Shown here in pieces: positions 53,772 to 64,000 of a stretch of DNA of 64,000 nt. Made by a program: the position numbers and the translations under genes. The DNA comes from Diphasiastrum complanatum (lineage: Eukaryota; Streptophyta; Lycopodiopsida; Lycopodiales; Lycopodiaceae): assembly GCA_029204225.1 (NCBI GenBank), contig CM055107.1, positions 29,351,410-29,415,409 on the forward strand, in the 5' to 3' direction. How positions within the stretch are numbered: the first letter of the stretch is position 1; each line of letters opens with the position of its first letter. Under the pieces are notes generated by a model, which made no database searches, was not told the DNA's origin, and saw nothing but the letters and a program-made list of their open reading frames with translations.

Positions 53772-56252
53772 CTAAGGATAGATCTTGATTTTTTCAATAC
53801 CATCAACACTATTTCCACTAATGATGATGTCATCTACATAAATGAGTAAAAGTACAATACCAACATCATCAAACTTAATGTAAAGAGTAGGATCATATTC
53901 ACTTTGAACAAAAGAAAGTGAAATAAGATAGCAATATAGTCTTGAGTTCCAAGATCTCGAGGCTTGCTTCAAGCCATAGATGCTTCTTTGGAGATGGCAT
54001 ACTTTGTTCTCCATTCCATGCTTGATGAACCCTTGTGGCTGCTCCATATAGATATCCTCTTCCAAAAAACCATTCAAGAAAGCATTAGAGACATCCATTT
54101 GACATAGAATCCATCCAAAATGTGATGCAAGTGCAATGATTAGCCTTATTGTGACCATCTTGGCCACGGGTGCAAAAGTTTCCTCATAGTCTATCCCTCT
54201 CTCTTGAGAATAACCTTTTGCAACTAATCTTGCTTTATGTTTGTTAACACTCCCATTTGCATTCAACTTAAGCTTGAAGACCCACTTGCATCCTATTACA
54301 TTCCTTTGAGGTCTCTCAACAAGCAACCAAGTTTCATTCTCAATCAAGGCATCATACTCATCCAACATAGCTTTATACCATTCTTTGGAGTTCAATGCAT
54401 CTTCAACATTAGACGGTTCTTCAAAACTAGATAAAGCATAAGAAGTGGATGAGATACCCTCAACTTGCTGTCCTTTGCCTTGATATGTGAGCCTTGATGG
54501 CTCCACTTTTGCCCTTGAAGATCTCCTTGGTGTGATAGGTGGGTTTGGTGCTTGCTCCTCCATGAGCTCCTCCTCAAAACCAAGATCTTGCTCCTCGGCC
54601 ATCTTCTTCTTGATTGTTGGAGCACTTGAGCCTTCTTCAAGCATATGCATATGATGTTCATCAAAGATGACATCCCTTGAAACAACAAATTTGTTCAAGG
54701 ATGGGAGATAGACTTTGTAGCCCTTGCTTGAGCTTGCATATCCAAGCATGATCCCTCTTGTGGAAGATGGATCCTCCTTCTTATGTGCCTTGGATAAGGC
54801 ACAAGCTTCACAAACCTTGTCTTCCTTCCCAATAGACCTTGGTAGGCCTAAAGCATACTCCTCCTTGATCATAGCCTCCATGGAACCCGAGTTGACATGT
54901 CCAAGTCTTTTGTGCCATAAAGTAAAGGTAGATATCTTGCCCTTCTCGGCCAACATGACAACATTAGTATCCACAAATGCATCCAGCTTATAAAGTTTGC
55001 CAAGTCTAGTGCCCTTAGCCACTATCTTACCCTTCTTCTTGATGAAACATTCATTTGAAGCAAAGTCAACATTGAAACCATTGTCTACCATTTGGCCAAC
55101 ACTTAGTAGATTCTTTGTTATTGTAGGAATGTACAAAACACCTTCTATGTTGATCTTTTTGGAAGATCCTAAGCAAAGGGGAATGCTACCAACTCCTTCA
55201 ATCTTACAAGCTTCATCATTTGCTGTATAGATAGACTTTATAGGTCCATCATAAGATAAGAGAGAAGAGAAAAACTCCCTTTTACTAGTCATGTGTGAAC
55301 TAGCACCCGAGTCAATCCACCAAGGATCTTCTCCTTTGAAGCTTGTTGAAGAAAATATGGACATCATGAGAGAGTCCTCATGTGAACTCTCCTCCTCCTC
55401 CTCTTTGCTCATGTTGGCTTGGCTTTGATCTTGCTTCCTCTTGAAGCATTCCGCGGCATAATGCCCCATCTTGCTACAATAGTAGCACTTCACCTTTGAT
55501 TTGTCCTTCTTGACTTTGGTGGTTGATGGAGATGCCTTTGGGGGTCCTTCTTGATCCTCAAGCTTTGTAGACTTCTTGAATGTTGATCCTTTGCCTTTGG
55601 ACTTGCCTTTGCCTTTGGTGAAGAGAGCTTGGTCATCTCCACCTTGGATGGAAAGCCTATCCATCCTCTCTTGCATTTGGCTCCTTCTTGATTCCTCGGC
55701 CATGAGTGTGCCTTGGAGTCCTTCAAGTATGGGTAGCTTACCCATAATTGCATATCCCTGAAACAAATTGTCAAATTCAAAGCTTAGTCCATTCAATATG
55801 AGTTGAACAAGTTCTTCATCCTTGATAGGGTCACCTATAAAGGCTAGCTCTTTGTTCAATTCCTTTACTCTTAGGACAAAAGTATGTGCACTCTCTCCTT
55901 TCTTTTGATAGCTTCTATAGATTTGATTCTTCAAAGCTAACATTATAGTTTGGTTCTTGGATTCATAGACCTTTTGCAAAGTCTCCCAAGCATCTTGAGC
56001 TGAAGTGCAATCTCCTACCTCTCTTAAGAGTTCATTTGCAACATTCATTTTTATGCAATATAGTGCAACATTGCACCTCTTGATGTATTTGGCTTTTTCT
56101 TGAGGATGAATAGGTTCACCCTCCTTACCATTTACAATTTCCATCAGATCTTGCATGATCATGATAGGTTCCATTCTAACTTTCCATATGGAATAGTTGG
56201 TTTTGTTGGGCCTTTCATTAGTATCCAAAAGATATGCATTTATAGATGCCAT
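53772..56252 (-). CDS. Gag-protease-RT polyprotein lacking the integrase core (young Copia)
   Basis: 826-codon uninterrupted frame starting MASINAYLLDTNERP. Gag occupies about residues 1-300 with a CCHC knuckle CYYCSKMGHYAAEC (256-269). Protease WWIDSGASSHMT is at 311-322, and the pre-integrase zinc motif is LWHKRLGH...CEACALSKAHK (445-491). Directly after KKEDPSST (to 498) comes RGIMLGYASSSKGYKVYLP, which belongs after the catalytic core. About 200 residues with the DDE triad are therefore missing, yet the frame continues. Linker 530-620, then reverse transcriptase with CKWVFKLKLNANGS, CQMDVSNAFLNGFLEEDIYM and LIYVDDIIISGNS (804-816). The frame ends at a frameshift (IKIYP stop). Complete Copia polyproteins are usually about 1,300 residues. 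Confidence 0.95.
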   Translation of the reverse strand: MASINAYLLDTNERPNKTNYSIWKVRMEPIMIMQDLMEIVNGKEGEPIHPQEKAKYIKRCNVALYCIKMNVANELLREVGDCTSAQDAWETLQKVYESKNQTIMLALKNQIYRSYQKKGESAHTFVLRVKELNKELAFIGDPIKDEELVQLILNGLSFEFDNLFQGYAIMGKLPILEGLQGTLMAEESRRSQMQERMDRLSIQGGDDQALFTKGKGKSKGKGSTFKKSTKLEDQEGPPKASPSTTKVKKDKSKVKCYYCSKMGHYAAECFKRKQDQSQANMSKEEEEESSHEDSLMMSIFSSTSFKGEDPWWIDSGASSHMTSKREFFSSLLSYDGPIKSIYTANDEACKIEGVGSIPLCLGSSKKINIEGVLYIPTITKNLLSVGQMVDNGFNVDFASNECFIKKKGKIVAKGTRLGKLYKLDAFVDTNVVMLAEKGKISTFTLWHKRLGHVNSGSMEAMIKEEYALGLPRSIGKEDKVCEACALSKAHKKEDPSSTRGIMLGYASSSKGYKVYLPSLNKFVVSRDVIFDEHHMHMLEEGSSAPTIKKKMAEEQDLGFEEELMEEQAPNPPITPRRSSRAKVEPSRLTYQGKGQQVEGISSTSYALSSFEEPSNVEDALNSKEWYKAMLDEYDALIENETWLLVERPQRNVIGCKWVFKLKLNANGSVNKHKARLVAKGYSQERGIDYEETFAPVAKMVTIRLIIALASHFGWILCQMDVSNAFLNGFLEEDIYMEQPQGFIKHGMENKVCHLQRSIYGLKQASRSWNSRLYCYLISLSFVQSEYDPTLYIKFDDVGIVLLLIYVDDIIISGNSVDGIEKIKIYP

Positions 56253-57051
56253 CTAGTCTCCTAATCAAGGACTTGACACAAATGAAGGTTACTTCTATTG
56301 ATTTGATTGAAGGTCTACCTTATCCCACTTCTTAGGGACCTGAAAAGATCAGTAATAGACTTCCTATAAATATCTAAGAATGATCTCTAACAAAATCAAA
56401 TCATAGAATACTAGAAACAATGCACTTGCTTGATTGAAGTAGACAATACTAGTAGAATTGCCCCTCTTTCTATAAAGAACATTAAAGCTTCCAAATGATC
56501 TGATCAAGAGTGAATTTCAGCAACCTAATATACTTCCAAAATCACTTGTAAAATATCTAAATGGAACTTAATGAGGATGCAACACAATCTACTATCCAAT
56601 CACAAGCAAAAAATGATCAAAATTGATGAAAAATTGATCTAATTTGGTGCATAAGTCAAGCAATGGTTGGACTGAACCTAAATCACTTTAGGAGGTGTCT
56701 ACTACACCTTAGAACAGCCTTGAAGAGTCCCCAAAACTCTGATCTTCCCTCTCCTTGAATGCTAGAAAGCCTCCTCTATGAAATCACCTCCAAAACTTGC
56801 TTAGAAATCAATGCTTGGAGCAAGCAAAACTTGCTATCTTGGTAATGTGAATTGAATTCAACTTTGCCTCTGGTTTTAGACACCTAAACACCTGCAAATG
56901 AAGTCACACAACACCAATCTCCAATGTATTTGACTCACTTTGAGTTCTAGAATCAATACTAGATGCTAAGATCCAATCTACACAAGATTTAGATCAATAA
57001 TTGTGATCAAATTGAATGAAAACCAAGGATTTATCTCATTTCAGCCTTTAG
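56253..57051 (-). other. leader between primer site and gag of the young Copia
   Basis: About 800 bp untranslated, lacking a long open frame. It presumably holds packaging and dimerisation signals, which cannot be shown from sequence. Confidence 0.6.
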
Positions 57052-57063
57052 GCTCTGATACCA
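57052..57063 (-). other. primer-binding site of the young Copia
   Basis: GCTCTGATACCA is the exact complement of the initiator-Met primer site, directly against the 5' LTR at 57,064. Confidence 0.95.
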
Positions 57064-57745
57064 TGTAAAAATTACAGCAAATAAGGATCCTAAAACACTT
57101 GAAATGATGAGGGAAACAATAGATTATGATTTCATAAGATTAGCACAAGTTGAACCATCAAAATCCATCAAAAATCTATGCTTGAACCTCACTAAATGGC
57201 CCAAATCCTTGAAGAAGGCTTCACACGTGTGAAAGTACGGCCTCCCACAGTCTGAGTACTGTACACCAGACCTACATTCAATCCTATAATCATTAGTAAT
57301 CACAAGTACTCAAACAATTATGAACATAGAGAGCAATTGCACCATTATGAGAGAAAAAACATGAAATTGCTTGATTGATTTTGGTGAGATATCATCACCT
57401 ATATATACATGATCCATCACGGTTTTGGGCAGGTATGAGTAGCCCTAAACCTATCCCTAATGCTAATTTTGGTGGATCTTTCATCCCTACCAAGTTAGGG
57501 TTGGAATCTTGGAGATCCCTCAACAATGCAAAAATTACCAAAAATAGCTCCTATTTTTTCTCCCTTGTATCTAAGCATAATTTGGACTCATTCCAAAGGT
57601 TCTAACACTTAGGTCTACTTGAGAACATCCTTATGAATGGAATCCTATGCTATTTGGCACGTGTGACAAGCCACATCATGACCATCTAACTATTTACAAG
57701 TCATATGACCAAAACTAGTCAAGCTAGAATTGTGAATTTTTAACA
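57064..57745 (-). repeat. 5' LTR of the young Copia
   Basis: 682 bp. On the minus strand it starts TGTTAAAAATTCAC and ends GTAATTTTTACA, so the ends are inverted. It is almost identical to 52,183-52,864. Confidence 0.95.
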
Positions 57746-59030
57746 AGTGATGCCAAAGCCAGTGGAATGAAAAGAAAAAACAACTTTTCCTTTATTATAT
57801 GTCTAAGGAAATTTCTAATACCGCAGATGAAGTTTTTCTGGGGACCGAAAAATATAAGCAAGGATGAGAAATGGACCTCTGAGCTAGTAAATGAGTTTGT
57901 CTTATGTAATTTGGAATCTTTGAATGAGATCTGCATAATACTTGGTATTGAGTAATTCCATAAAGAATTTGAGATGAAAAACTAAATTCATATGAGATAT
58001 CATATATGACCATGAGAATGACCGTAAATTTTGGTATGATTTGGATGAAAAAGAAGTTAGTCAACACATGGATCTCATTTAACTTGTTAGCACTGGGCAA
58101 AAGTTTCCCTTAGAGGTAATGCTCTTTATTGGAGGGATTAATTAGGCTATTAACTCATTAGAGTAACTACAGTACGTTGGAGTTATAATTATCTGAGACC
58201 TGATGGATCTCCTAGAGATTTTGTTTGATTGAATTGTTGTATCTTAGAATATCTAGGTATTCAAAGAATATTCATACCAAGAAACACTACCATCTACAAG
58301 AAATTGTGGACAAATTTTAGACTATAAGTAAAATGGATTTTCTTTAGCTTTTTGGACTTGATCTCTAAAATTACAACTAATTTGCACAAGGTATCATGTA
58401 ATTGTGATTACATGAAAGCGGTGCCTTTATTTGGAGAAGATCAACCCATTTGGAAGATTTAGCTTAGTGTATCTTTGGTATCTGAGTTAGTACTCATGTG
58501 TAGAGGCAAGCAATTGAAGAAATGGTTGCATCTTTGAGTACTTATTCCAAATGGAAAGATCAGACTAAGGATAATAATTACCTAGGTATAAGCTGAAAGC
58601 TTAAGGAATAATTTCATGTCTTCTCTTCCTCATTCTGAGGGCGGAACATATTTAAGGGAGAAAGAATATTACGACCATATTCAACTAAGATATAATAGTC
58701 CTAATATGGTAGACTGGCCCTTCGGTATTCGAGATTGTTGATTACGCCTAGATTTAAGTCCATGTCAAAGCCAATGTGTGACTAATGACCTTGAGAGAAC
58801 CCAGACACTCTTAAATGAGACATATGGAGTAGTGCATGTACATGTGACTAATGTATGCATGAGGATTGCATGGGAGTTGTGAGCTATTTATAGTTGGATT
58901 GCATGGGGATTGCATGGGGATTGCATGAATTCATGCACAAGATTATACCCTCTATATATTGGGATAGACACTCCCATCGACAATTTTTGGTTCAGGTTAC
59001 CATATAAACATTCACATGGAATTGCTCATT
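57746..59030 (+). repeat. dispersed repeat, inverted relative of 38.2-39.6 kb
   Basis: Non-coding. It matches the reverse complement of the NAT-intron repeat over more than 600 bp with moderate divergence. A purine tract TTAAGGGAGAAAG (about 58,653) directly before a block starting near 58,670 looks like a polypurine-tract-to-LTR junction, so it may be the 3' end of a Gypsy-like element. Confidence 0.45.
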
Positions 59031-59199
59031 GGCTAGATCTGAGATTGGTTTAGGTTTCGATGGCTGGTTTTGCTCCTACTTGTCTATTGTTGTGTCTTCC
59101 TTAGGGTTTTTCCTACTGGTCGTTACAACAATATTTCCAGAAAAGAGTTTTTCATTTTCTATGAAGTGGATTGTTGATTTTGCTACTAGACCGAATTTT

Positions 59200-59900
59200 G
59201 CTACTACAAGTTTGCTTTGAATTTTTTTCCTTGACTTTTTTTTTTCCTTGTTTTTTGTCTCTTATTGGAGAATAATACATGCAGCTTAGTATTTGAAGAA
59301 GTGGAAGGTCTTGAAATTTTAACATCTTCTTGTAGCAGCAAAGTGATCACTTTTGAAAGAGTGATTTTTGAGTCGGTTAAAATCATGATAACCCAATTTT
59401 CATATGCTTGAGGCATACTAGACAATGCATTACTACATGTGAATCTTCTATCTTAGATCCAATAGCTACAAATTGGTCAAGAAGTGTATTGAAGTGATTA
59501 ATATGAGTTTGGATCAAATCACCTTCTAGTATCTTGAGTGAGAAGAATTTATTTCTCAACTGTATTTTGGATGTAGCATCCCTCACTTCATAAAGGGTAT
59601 TGAGAATTTTTCATCCTTCTTTAGATGATTATGTTGAACTAATATGTCCAAATTGAGTGTCTTGAATATTTAGCATGATTAGTGAAAAACCCTTTCCATC
59701 ATTTATTTGCCATTTTAAAATGAATTCATCCTCTACTCGAGGTTTCATCTCATTGCCACTAACAATGTCTCATAGTTTTTTTGCCATGAGAAAAACTTTC
59801 ATCTTAAATCTTCACATGAAATAGTTCAATCTATCAAGCTTGTACACCAACTTTGCCTTGAGAATCCATTCCAAAAATTTGAACAATATGAAATGAAGAG
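59200..59900 (-). pseudogene. decayed Copia gag
   Basis: Minus strand: FLMAKKL, IVSGNEMKPRVEDEFILKWQ, LIMLNIQDTQFGHISST, ILNTLYEVRDATSKIQLRN, FFSLKILEGDLIQTHINHFN, LLDQFVAIGSKIEDS, MPQAYENWVIMIL and a basic tail. This is Gag of the UBN2 type as in the gag-only element. Stops and frameshifts occur throughout. The zinc knuckle is not seen before the sequence ends near 59,200. Confidence 0.8.
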
Positions 59901-60009
59901 TTGCTATTGTCCTAAAACGATCCTTCTATAAAGAGATTAAGATATGTCTACTTCTCAGATATTGTATGTTAGAGATTGAATTTATAACCTCATCAGAATG
60001 ACAAAATTA

Positions 60010-60462
60010 GCTATAATACCATGTTGGAAATACGTTGAAAATGATTGATAGAACATTTACGAGCCGATAATTATAATTTCTCAGTGAATGAAAATACTGT
60101 GAATGCAATTACAACAATCTATATCCAACCACGAAATTGTAGATAGTGGAAGTAATAATAGTATATAATAGCGTAACTAGATTATCTCCAAGATAGTAAA
60201 TATACTATACTCATGAGAATAATAGCATTCAACTGTGGACGGTGATAATGAAAGTAGGCTAAAAGCATGGTTTGGTGGTACAACATGGACTGTCAAGGAC
60301 ACTACCTTTTTTGGGTAGAAATCAAAAAAAGCTTTATTGTTTAACCTTCTAAACTGGGTCCACTAGAGATGAAGAGACTATGACTGTTTGTAATAGATTT
60401 GTAGGTGTGTATTTCTAATAATTGCTTAATAATTACTTCTGTTGTGGGACAGCTGACTACCG

Positions 60463-60508
<46 letters not shown>

Positions 60509-60816
60509 ATGTCTCTCTTGTAATCTAGCTCACTCTCTCTCTCCTCGAATTCGCAAGATCTCTCAGTATTGGTCTAATAAACCTCTTTCTTGCGAATCGT
60601 TCTCTTTTCGATCGCAATGTGGTTGATCTAGGTCTTTCTTCTGATCGTGATATGTTTGATCAAGCTCTTTGTCTAATCAACTAGTCTGTGCACATAATAG
60701 CAGACGATTCCATCATAAACAGTCTTCAGGGCAATAATAGATATTTCACGAATTCGATTCCGGATATTCTGGTAGTTTTTCCTACAATGCATGAGACATA
60801 CGCAAGTGATCCAACA
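60010..60816 (-). mobile_element. primer site and 5' LTR of the decayed Copia
   Basis: GCTATAATACCA at 60,010-60,021 is a primer site with mismatches, directly followed by TGTTGGAAATACG at 60,022. The best matching end is GTGATCCAACA at 60,816, giving TGTTGGA/TCCAACA inverted ends and about 795 bp. A (CT)n tract lies at about 60,467-60,503. Confidence 0.6.
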
Positions 60817-61032
60817 TGGAACCTCGTCACTGCACCGACAAAGCTGCAATGAGGGACTATTGGGTTGGTAAGAAACGAGAACAGAGAATGAAAGAAATTT
60901 CTTTTAGGAGGCTTGGAAATCAACCTTCAGTAGATGATGTCAAAACAAGAAAATGAATCTGTTTAGCTATGGCAAAATATTGGCGAAGCCATACACAATA
61001 GGTATTCAGCAAGAGATATTCTAGGAACTACT

Positions 61033-61492
61033 TCTGCAACCAACTTTTTGGGAGCTGCAAATATCATCTAATACTATTCAAAGCAATCTTGTTTCTAACA
61101 TCTGTAACACCCTCAATAATATTAAGGTACCCCACTTGGTGAATGAACTCTTTGTGAAGAAATCTTTGCTTGTGATGGTACTAAATAACGTTGATGGCAC
61201 AATGAATCTCCCTCATTCACAAATTACAGGTGCTTTGGGTGTTCATCGTAGAAATATTGTTGCAGCTAGTTCTCTCCTTAACATTAAGGATGACAAGGAG
61301 GTTTTGCCCTTGAGTGCTTGTTAATGACAATTGCCTAGAGATACCATAATCACAGCTCAGGTCAAGGAACTGGTGTATGCCTTTTGGAGCTCAGAAACTC
61401 GAGTGTCTCCCAACAAAAAGGACATATGCCGACAGGGGATTGGAAGAAAGAGTGTTGTCAAGCATCCATTACATCTTCTTGACGACTCTCAG
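61033..61492 (+). pseudogene. unrecognised coding segment, possibly transposon-related
   Basis: A single frame reads LLLQPTFWELQISSNTIQSN, LVSNICNTLNNIKVPHLVNE, LFVKKSLLVMVLNNVDGTMN, LPHSQITGALGVHRRNIVAA, two adjacent stops (TAA TGA at 61,322-61,327), then QLPRDTIITAQVKELVYAFW, SSETRVSPNKKDICRQGIGR and KSVVKHPLHLLDDSQ. Frame conservation across the stops argues for a decayed protein gene. FW..ETRVSPN and the HPLHLLDDSQ end resemble uncharacterised repeat-encoded proteins, but I cannot name a family. It sits between a Copia LTR and a T-rich repeat region. Confidence 0.5.
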
Positions 61493-61509
61493 TCCTTTTT
61501 TTTTTTGAA

Positions 61510-62110
61510 TTTCCGTTTTCTTGGTACTGTTGTTCTTTGGCACTGTCGAAATTGATCTTTAATACTCCTGTTCATTGGTTCTACAGATACACACTCCACC
61601 TTTTGCTGTTTTCAACTGTTTTATAGTTTTTACTCAGCTGATATTTTATTCTTTTGGACTTTTGGGACTATTGGTACTTGTAGAAGCTTATAAACAACTA
61701 TTTATTTTCTATTTGGTACTTCTGAAAACTTGTGTAAGAAATATTTTTGGTACTTTTGGTACTCTATATTCTTTTCAAATAACTTTTCTTTTTGTTGTTT
61801 GGTCAAAATGGAACATTTTATTTGGTCTAATGGAAGATTTTGTACTTCTGGTGTGCAAAAAGTATTGTTGTTTGGTGCTTTTAAATATTTTGAAACTTTT
61901 GGTAGTTGTGATATTTTAGGTGTTTTCAAAACTATTATTTTGTACTTTGAGACTCGCGATAGTTTTTGCACGGTTGATTATTTTATCTGTGGTACTTTGG
62001 CATTTCAAAAAGCTTTTAAACAGCTATTCAAAATGCAATGTGCAACAACAAGAAAATTATGTCTGACTGCATTTTGACATTTTTTGCAAACCCTCAACTA
62101 CCAAAGTTTG
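61510..62110. repeat. T-rich region with recurring TGGTACTT
   Basis: About 600 bp with strong T bias on the plus strand and about ten TGGTACTT/TTTGGTAC-type occurrences at irregular spacing. Long open frames here on both strands reflect composition and are not treated as genes. Confidence 0.6.
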
Positions 62111-62113
62111 ATA

Positions 62114-64000
62114 CTATTGGTACTTGTTGGTACATGTTGGTTTGTTTCTTTGTTTTAACACACTACGTATATGTACACATACTCCCACATTCAAGTGGCA
62201 CTGAAAATGTAGTGTCAGCCACCTGTTGTATGGCACAACCCTCCTATTATCTAAATCTATTCCATGTGAATGCACCGTCACTTCGTTCTCCCTTCGCCTA
62301 TATGAAACATACCCCTTCACCACCAATGTTTCATCAATGAAATTTCTTGGGTAGTTCTTCGAGCATTTTCCATCCTTTATGCACTGGGCATTTGGAAAAG
62401 ATGTTCTGCATGGACTGTGCATCATAGATCTTGTCACTATCTCATACAACTCTGGATCTTCCTCCTTCACAGGAATCTTTGCACACACAATACAATCATA
62501 ATCTCCAATCGTGATGGGTTTGCTCTGCTCCTCCAATATAATCAAAAGGTGGGCATGAGGCAATCCTCTCTTTTGACATTCCACGACATGCAACCTACCT
62601 ATTATGCGCCCAAAAATGCCATTGTTTTCAGTAGGTCAATCAAATGCTGAAGCTTCATGCTAAAAACCCTCGATACCAAATCAGGCCTATCTACAGCTTT
62701 CTACTGGAATCGCAACTCTCTCCTCACCTCTAGCCAATTTGGGTTTGCTGTCATTGTGATAAACAAATCGGAATAACCCAACTCCCTAATGAGGGCCATA
62801 ACATCCTGGTATTGCTGATGCATATGACACGGTGAACCAATGTAAGAAGATGGAAGCACTACTCGCGTTCCTATGTCACTAGCCTAATGAGCTCCCATGG
62901 CATCAACAATACCGCTACGAATATCTCTATGAAAATTGTGCTGATTATTGTAGTAGTAGTTCATGTTATTCTGCACTGTCTTTGCCATCATGTCACATGT
63001 GTACTCTTGCAACAGCCTTCCACCCAAATGGATCGGTGAAACATGCTCTGTACGAACCTGTAAATGGTAGCAGTAAAACTCTCGAACGGTGACAACTTTG
63101 TGACTACCCTCTAAATGCTCTTCAAAAGCATCAAAAAGTGCACCATTATGGACATCATCATCAACACGTGCGCTCTGACGTGCACATGTGGGCTTTCCAG
63201 ATACCACCCATCGGTACCAAATGGAAGTAACAGTACAAAATGCAATGCATCATATGACGAATGATGTTGTGTGATGAACTGCAAACCATCCTGAATGGAA
63301 TGCAGTATGATGTCACGCATTCCATCACTCGGGGTATCATCTAAAGGCATAAGCACCGCAATCTCATTGTTCGTGGGAGCATTGAATTGCCTACTCACTC
63401 TACTCTACGAACAACTTGATACTATGCAGAGATGGATATCCTTTGTGACATTCTCATGCATGATCCGCGCAACGTTCTTAAAATGTTGCGCGAATGGACT
63501 CACATCCACCATCATGCTCTGCAAGACAAAGAGAACATCATGCCTAAGCTCAGGGTTTAGAGATAATCTCTGATCCACTTGCAAATCATCACCATCCATG
63601 AAGTAAATCTACAAAAAGGAAGGCCTATTTGATGGCAACAAACCACGAATGTGATGGTACAACCGCCCAGACACTCGAAACATGTACGCTACCTATAGAA
63701 TTGGAGATGGATCTATCCAGATTCACCCCAAGAGATGTGAATGCCAATGAGTTATTGAAACCCCGAATGTTCTTCCTAAAATGGGCTCCTATGTCATCGG
63801 AGGATGTGTACAAATAAAATAGCTCAGAAGGCGGCGATGGCATCAAAGGCAAATGCACCTTGTCTTTCATGCAACAAAAACAACTATTCCTTTCTATTTT
63901 CCATCGCAAGGCTAAACAACACACATGCAAACTCCATCCGTCCCAAATCATGATGGGATGGAGTTAGGAGTGATATGCCCACCTCAAATTGTTAGATTTC
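62114..64000 (-). pseudogene. Helitron Rep N-terminal region (HUH), decayed and partial
   Basis: Minus strand from the right edge: LGRMEFACV and CFCCMKDKVHLPLMPSPPSE, FRKNIRGFNNSLAFTSLGVN; then DDDLQ-type and FNAPTNNEIAVLMPLDDTPS; then REFYCYHLQVR and GGRLLQEYTCDMMAKTVQNN; RVVLPSSYIGSPCHMHQQYQ, DLFITMTANPNWLEVRREL; and ECQKRGLPHAHLLIILEEQS, where HAH is the HUH motif. It closes with DNRRVVPYNRWL and CHLNVGVC at about 62,180. This is the Helitron-like N-terminal domain of plant Helitrons, which replicate by rolling circle. Homology stops just before the expected catalytic tyrosine motif, and the helicase is absent. Several stops and frameshifts occur. The 5' part lies beyond the window. Confidence 0.9.

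Larger units (their letters stand above)
52183..57745 (-). mobile_element. complete young Ty1/Copia retrotransposon
   Basis: 5,563 bp with both LTRs (682 bp each), primer site, gag-pol and polypurine tract. By eye the LTRs differ at about six positions (around 0.9%), including the terminal TG to TA change in the 3' LTR. Flanks AGTAA (52,178-52,182) and AGTGA (57,746-57,750) form a 5-bp target duplication with one mismatch. Coding capacity is broken by a +1-type frameshift, a nonsense codon and an in-frame integrase deletion, so it is non-autonomous now. Confidence 0.95.

Noticed and set aside
54237-55761. Plus-strand open frames within the young Copia
   Set aside because: Antisense shadows of the 826-codon frame.
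61575-62077. Open frames of about 90-115 codons rich in F, L and Y
   Set aside because: Compositional artefact of a T-rich region on both strands.

Overview
This is nuclear DNA from a land plant with a large, transposon-rich genome. The evidence is one spliced gene of clear plant type (a nucleobase-ascorbate transporter, NAT), Ty1/Copia elements primed by the usual plant initiator-Met site (TGGTATCAGAGC), a Ty3/Gypsy chromovirus with a chromodomain, a plant-type Helitron, and abundant GA/CT and AT microsatellites. A 16.5 kb intron packed with retrotransposons fits a large genome such as a fern, gymnosperm or large angiosperm. I cannot choose among these from sequence alone.

Layout. 1-0.63 kb: the last two exons of an unrecognised plus-strand gene. 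0.63-4.8 kb: non-coding with microsatellites. 4.8-21.3 kb: a nested retrotransposon graveyard with a Copia carrying a doubled gag, a chromovirus fragment, a gag-only non-autonomous (TR-GAG-like) element inserted in another LTR, a minus-strand Copia 5' end, a LINE scrap and a rearranged Copia. 21.3-23.4 kb: LTR, gag and protease of a second Copia family (called D here). 23.4-26.4 kb: mostly unassigned, with a TIR element and a tandem repeat. 26.8-48.2 kb: the NAT gene on the minus strand, 14 coding exons and 526 codons, with intact splice sites and reading frame. Its eleventh intron (27,496-43,957) holds Copia fragments, family D material and other repeats. 48.2-51.2 kb: the NAT 5' flank and short repeats. 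51.2-52.2 kb: a Copia integrase fragment. 52,183-57,745: a complete young Copia (5.56 kb) with near-identical LTRs, whose main ORF lacks the integrase core in frame. 57.7-60.8 kb: repeat-derived DNA and a decayed Copia 5' end. 61.0-61.5 kb: an unrecognised decayed coding segment. 62.1-64.0 kb: the Rep N-terminal part of a decayed Helitron running off the right edge.

Only two things look like host genes: the left-edge exons and NAT. The rest is mobile-element DNA, much of it nested or rearranged. The most unusual structures are a post-pol coding module present in three contexts with the same left edge, internal-LTR-internal (head-to-tail) arrangements of family D, an in-frame integrase-core deletion in an otherwise young Copia, a C40 homopolymer in the NAT intron, and a perfect 26-bp inverted repeat inside a Copia reverse transcriptase.
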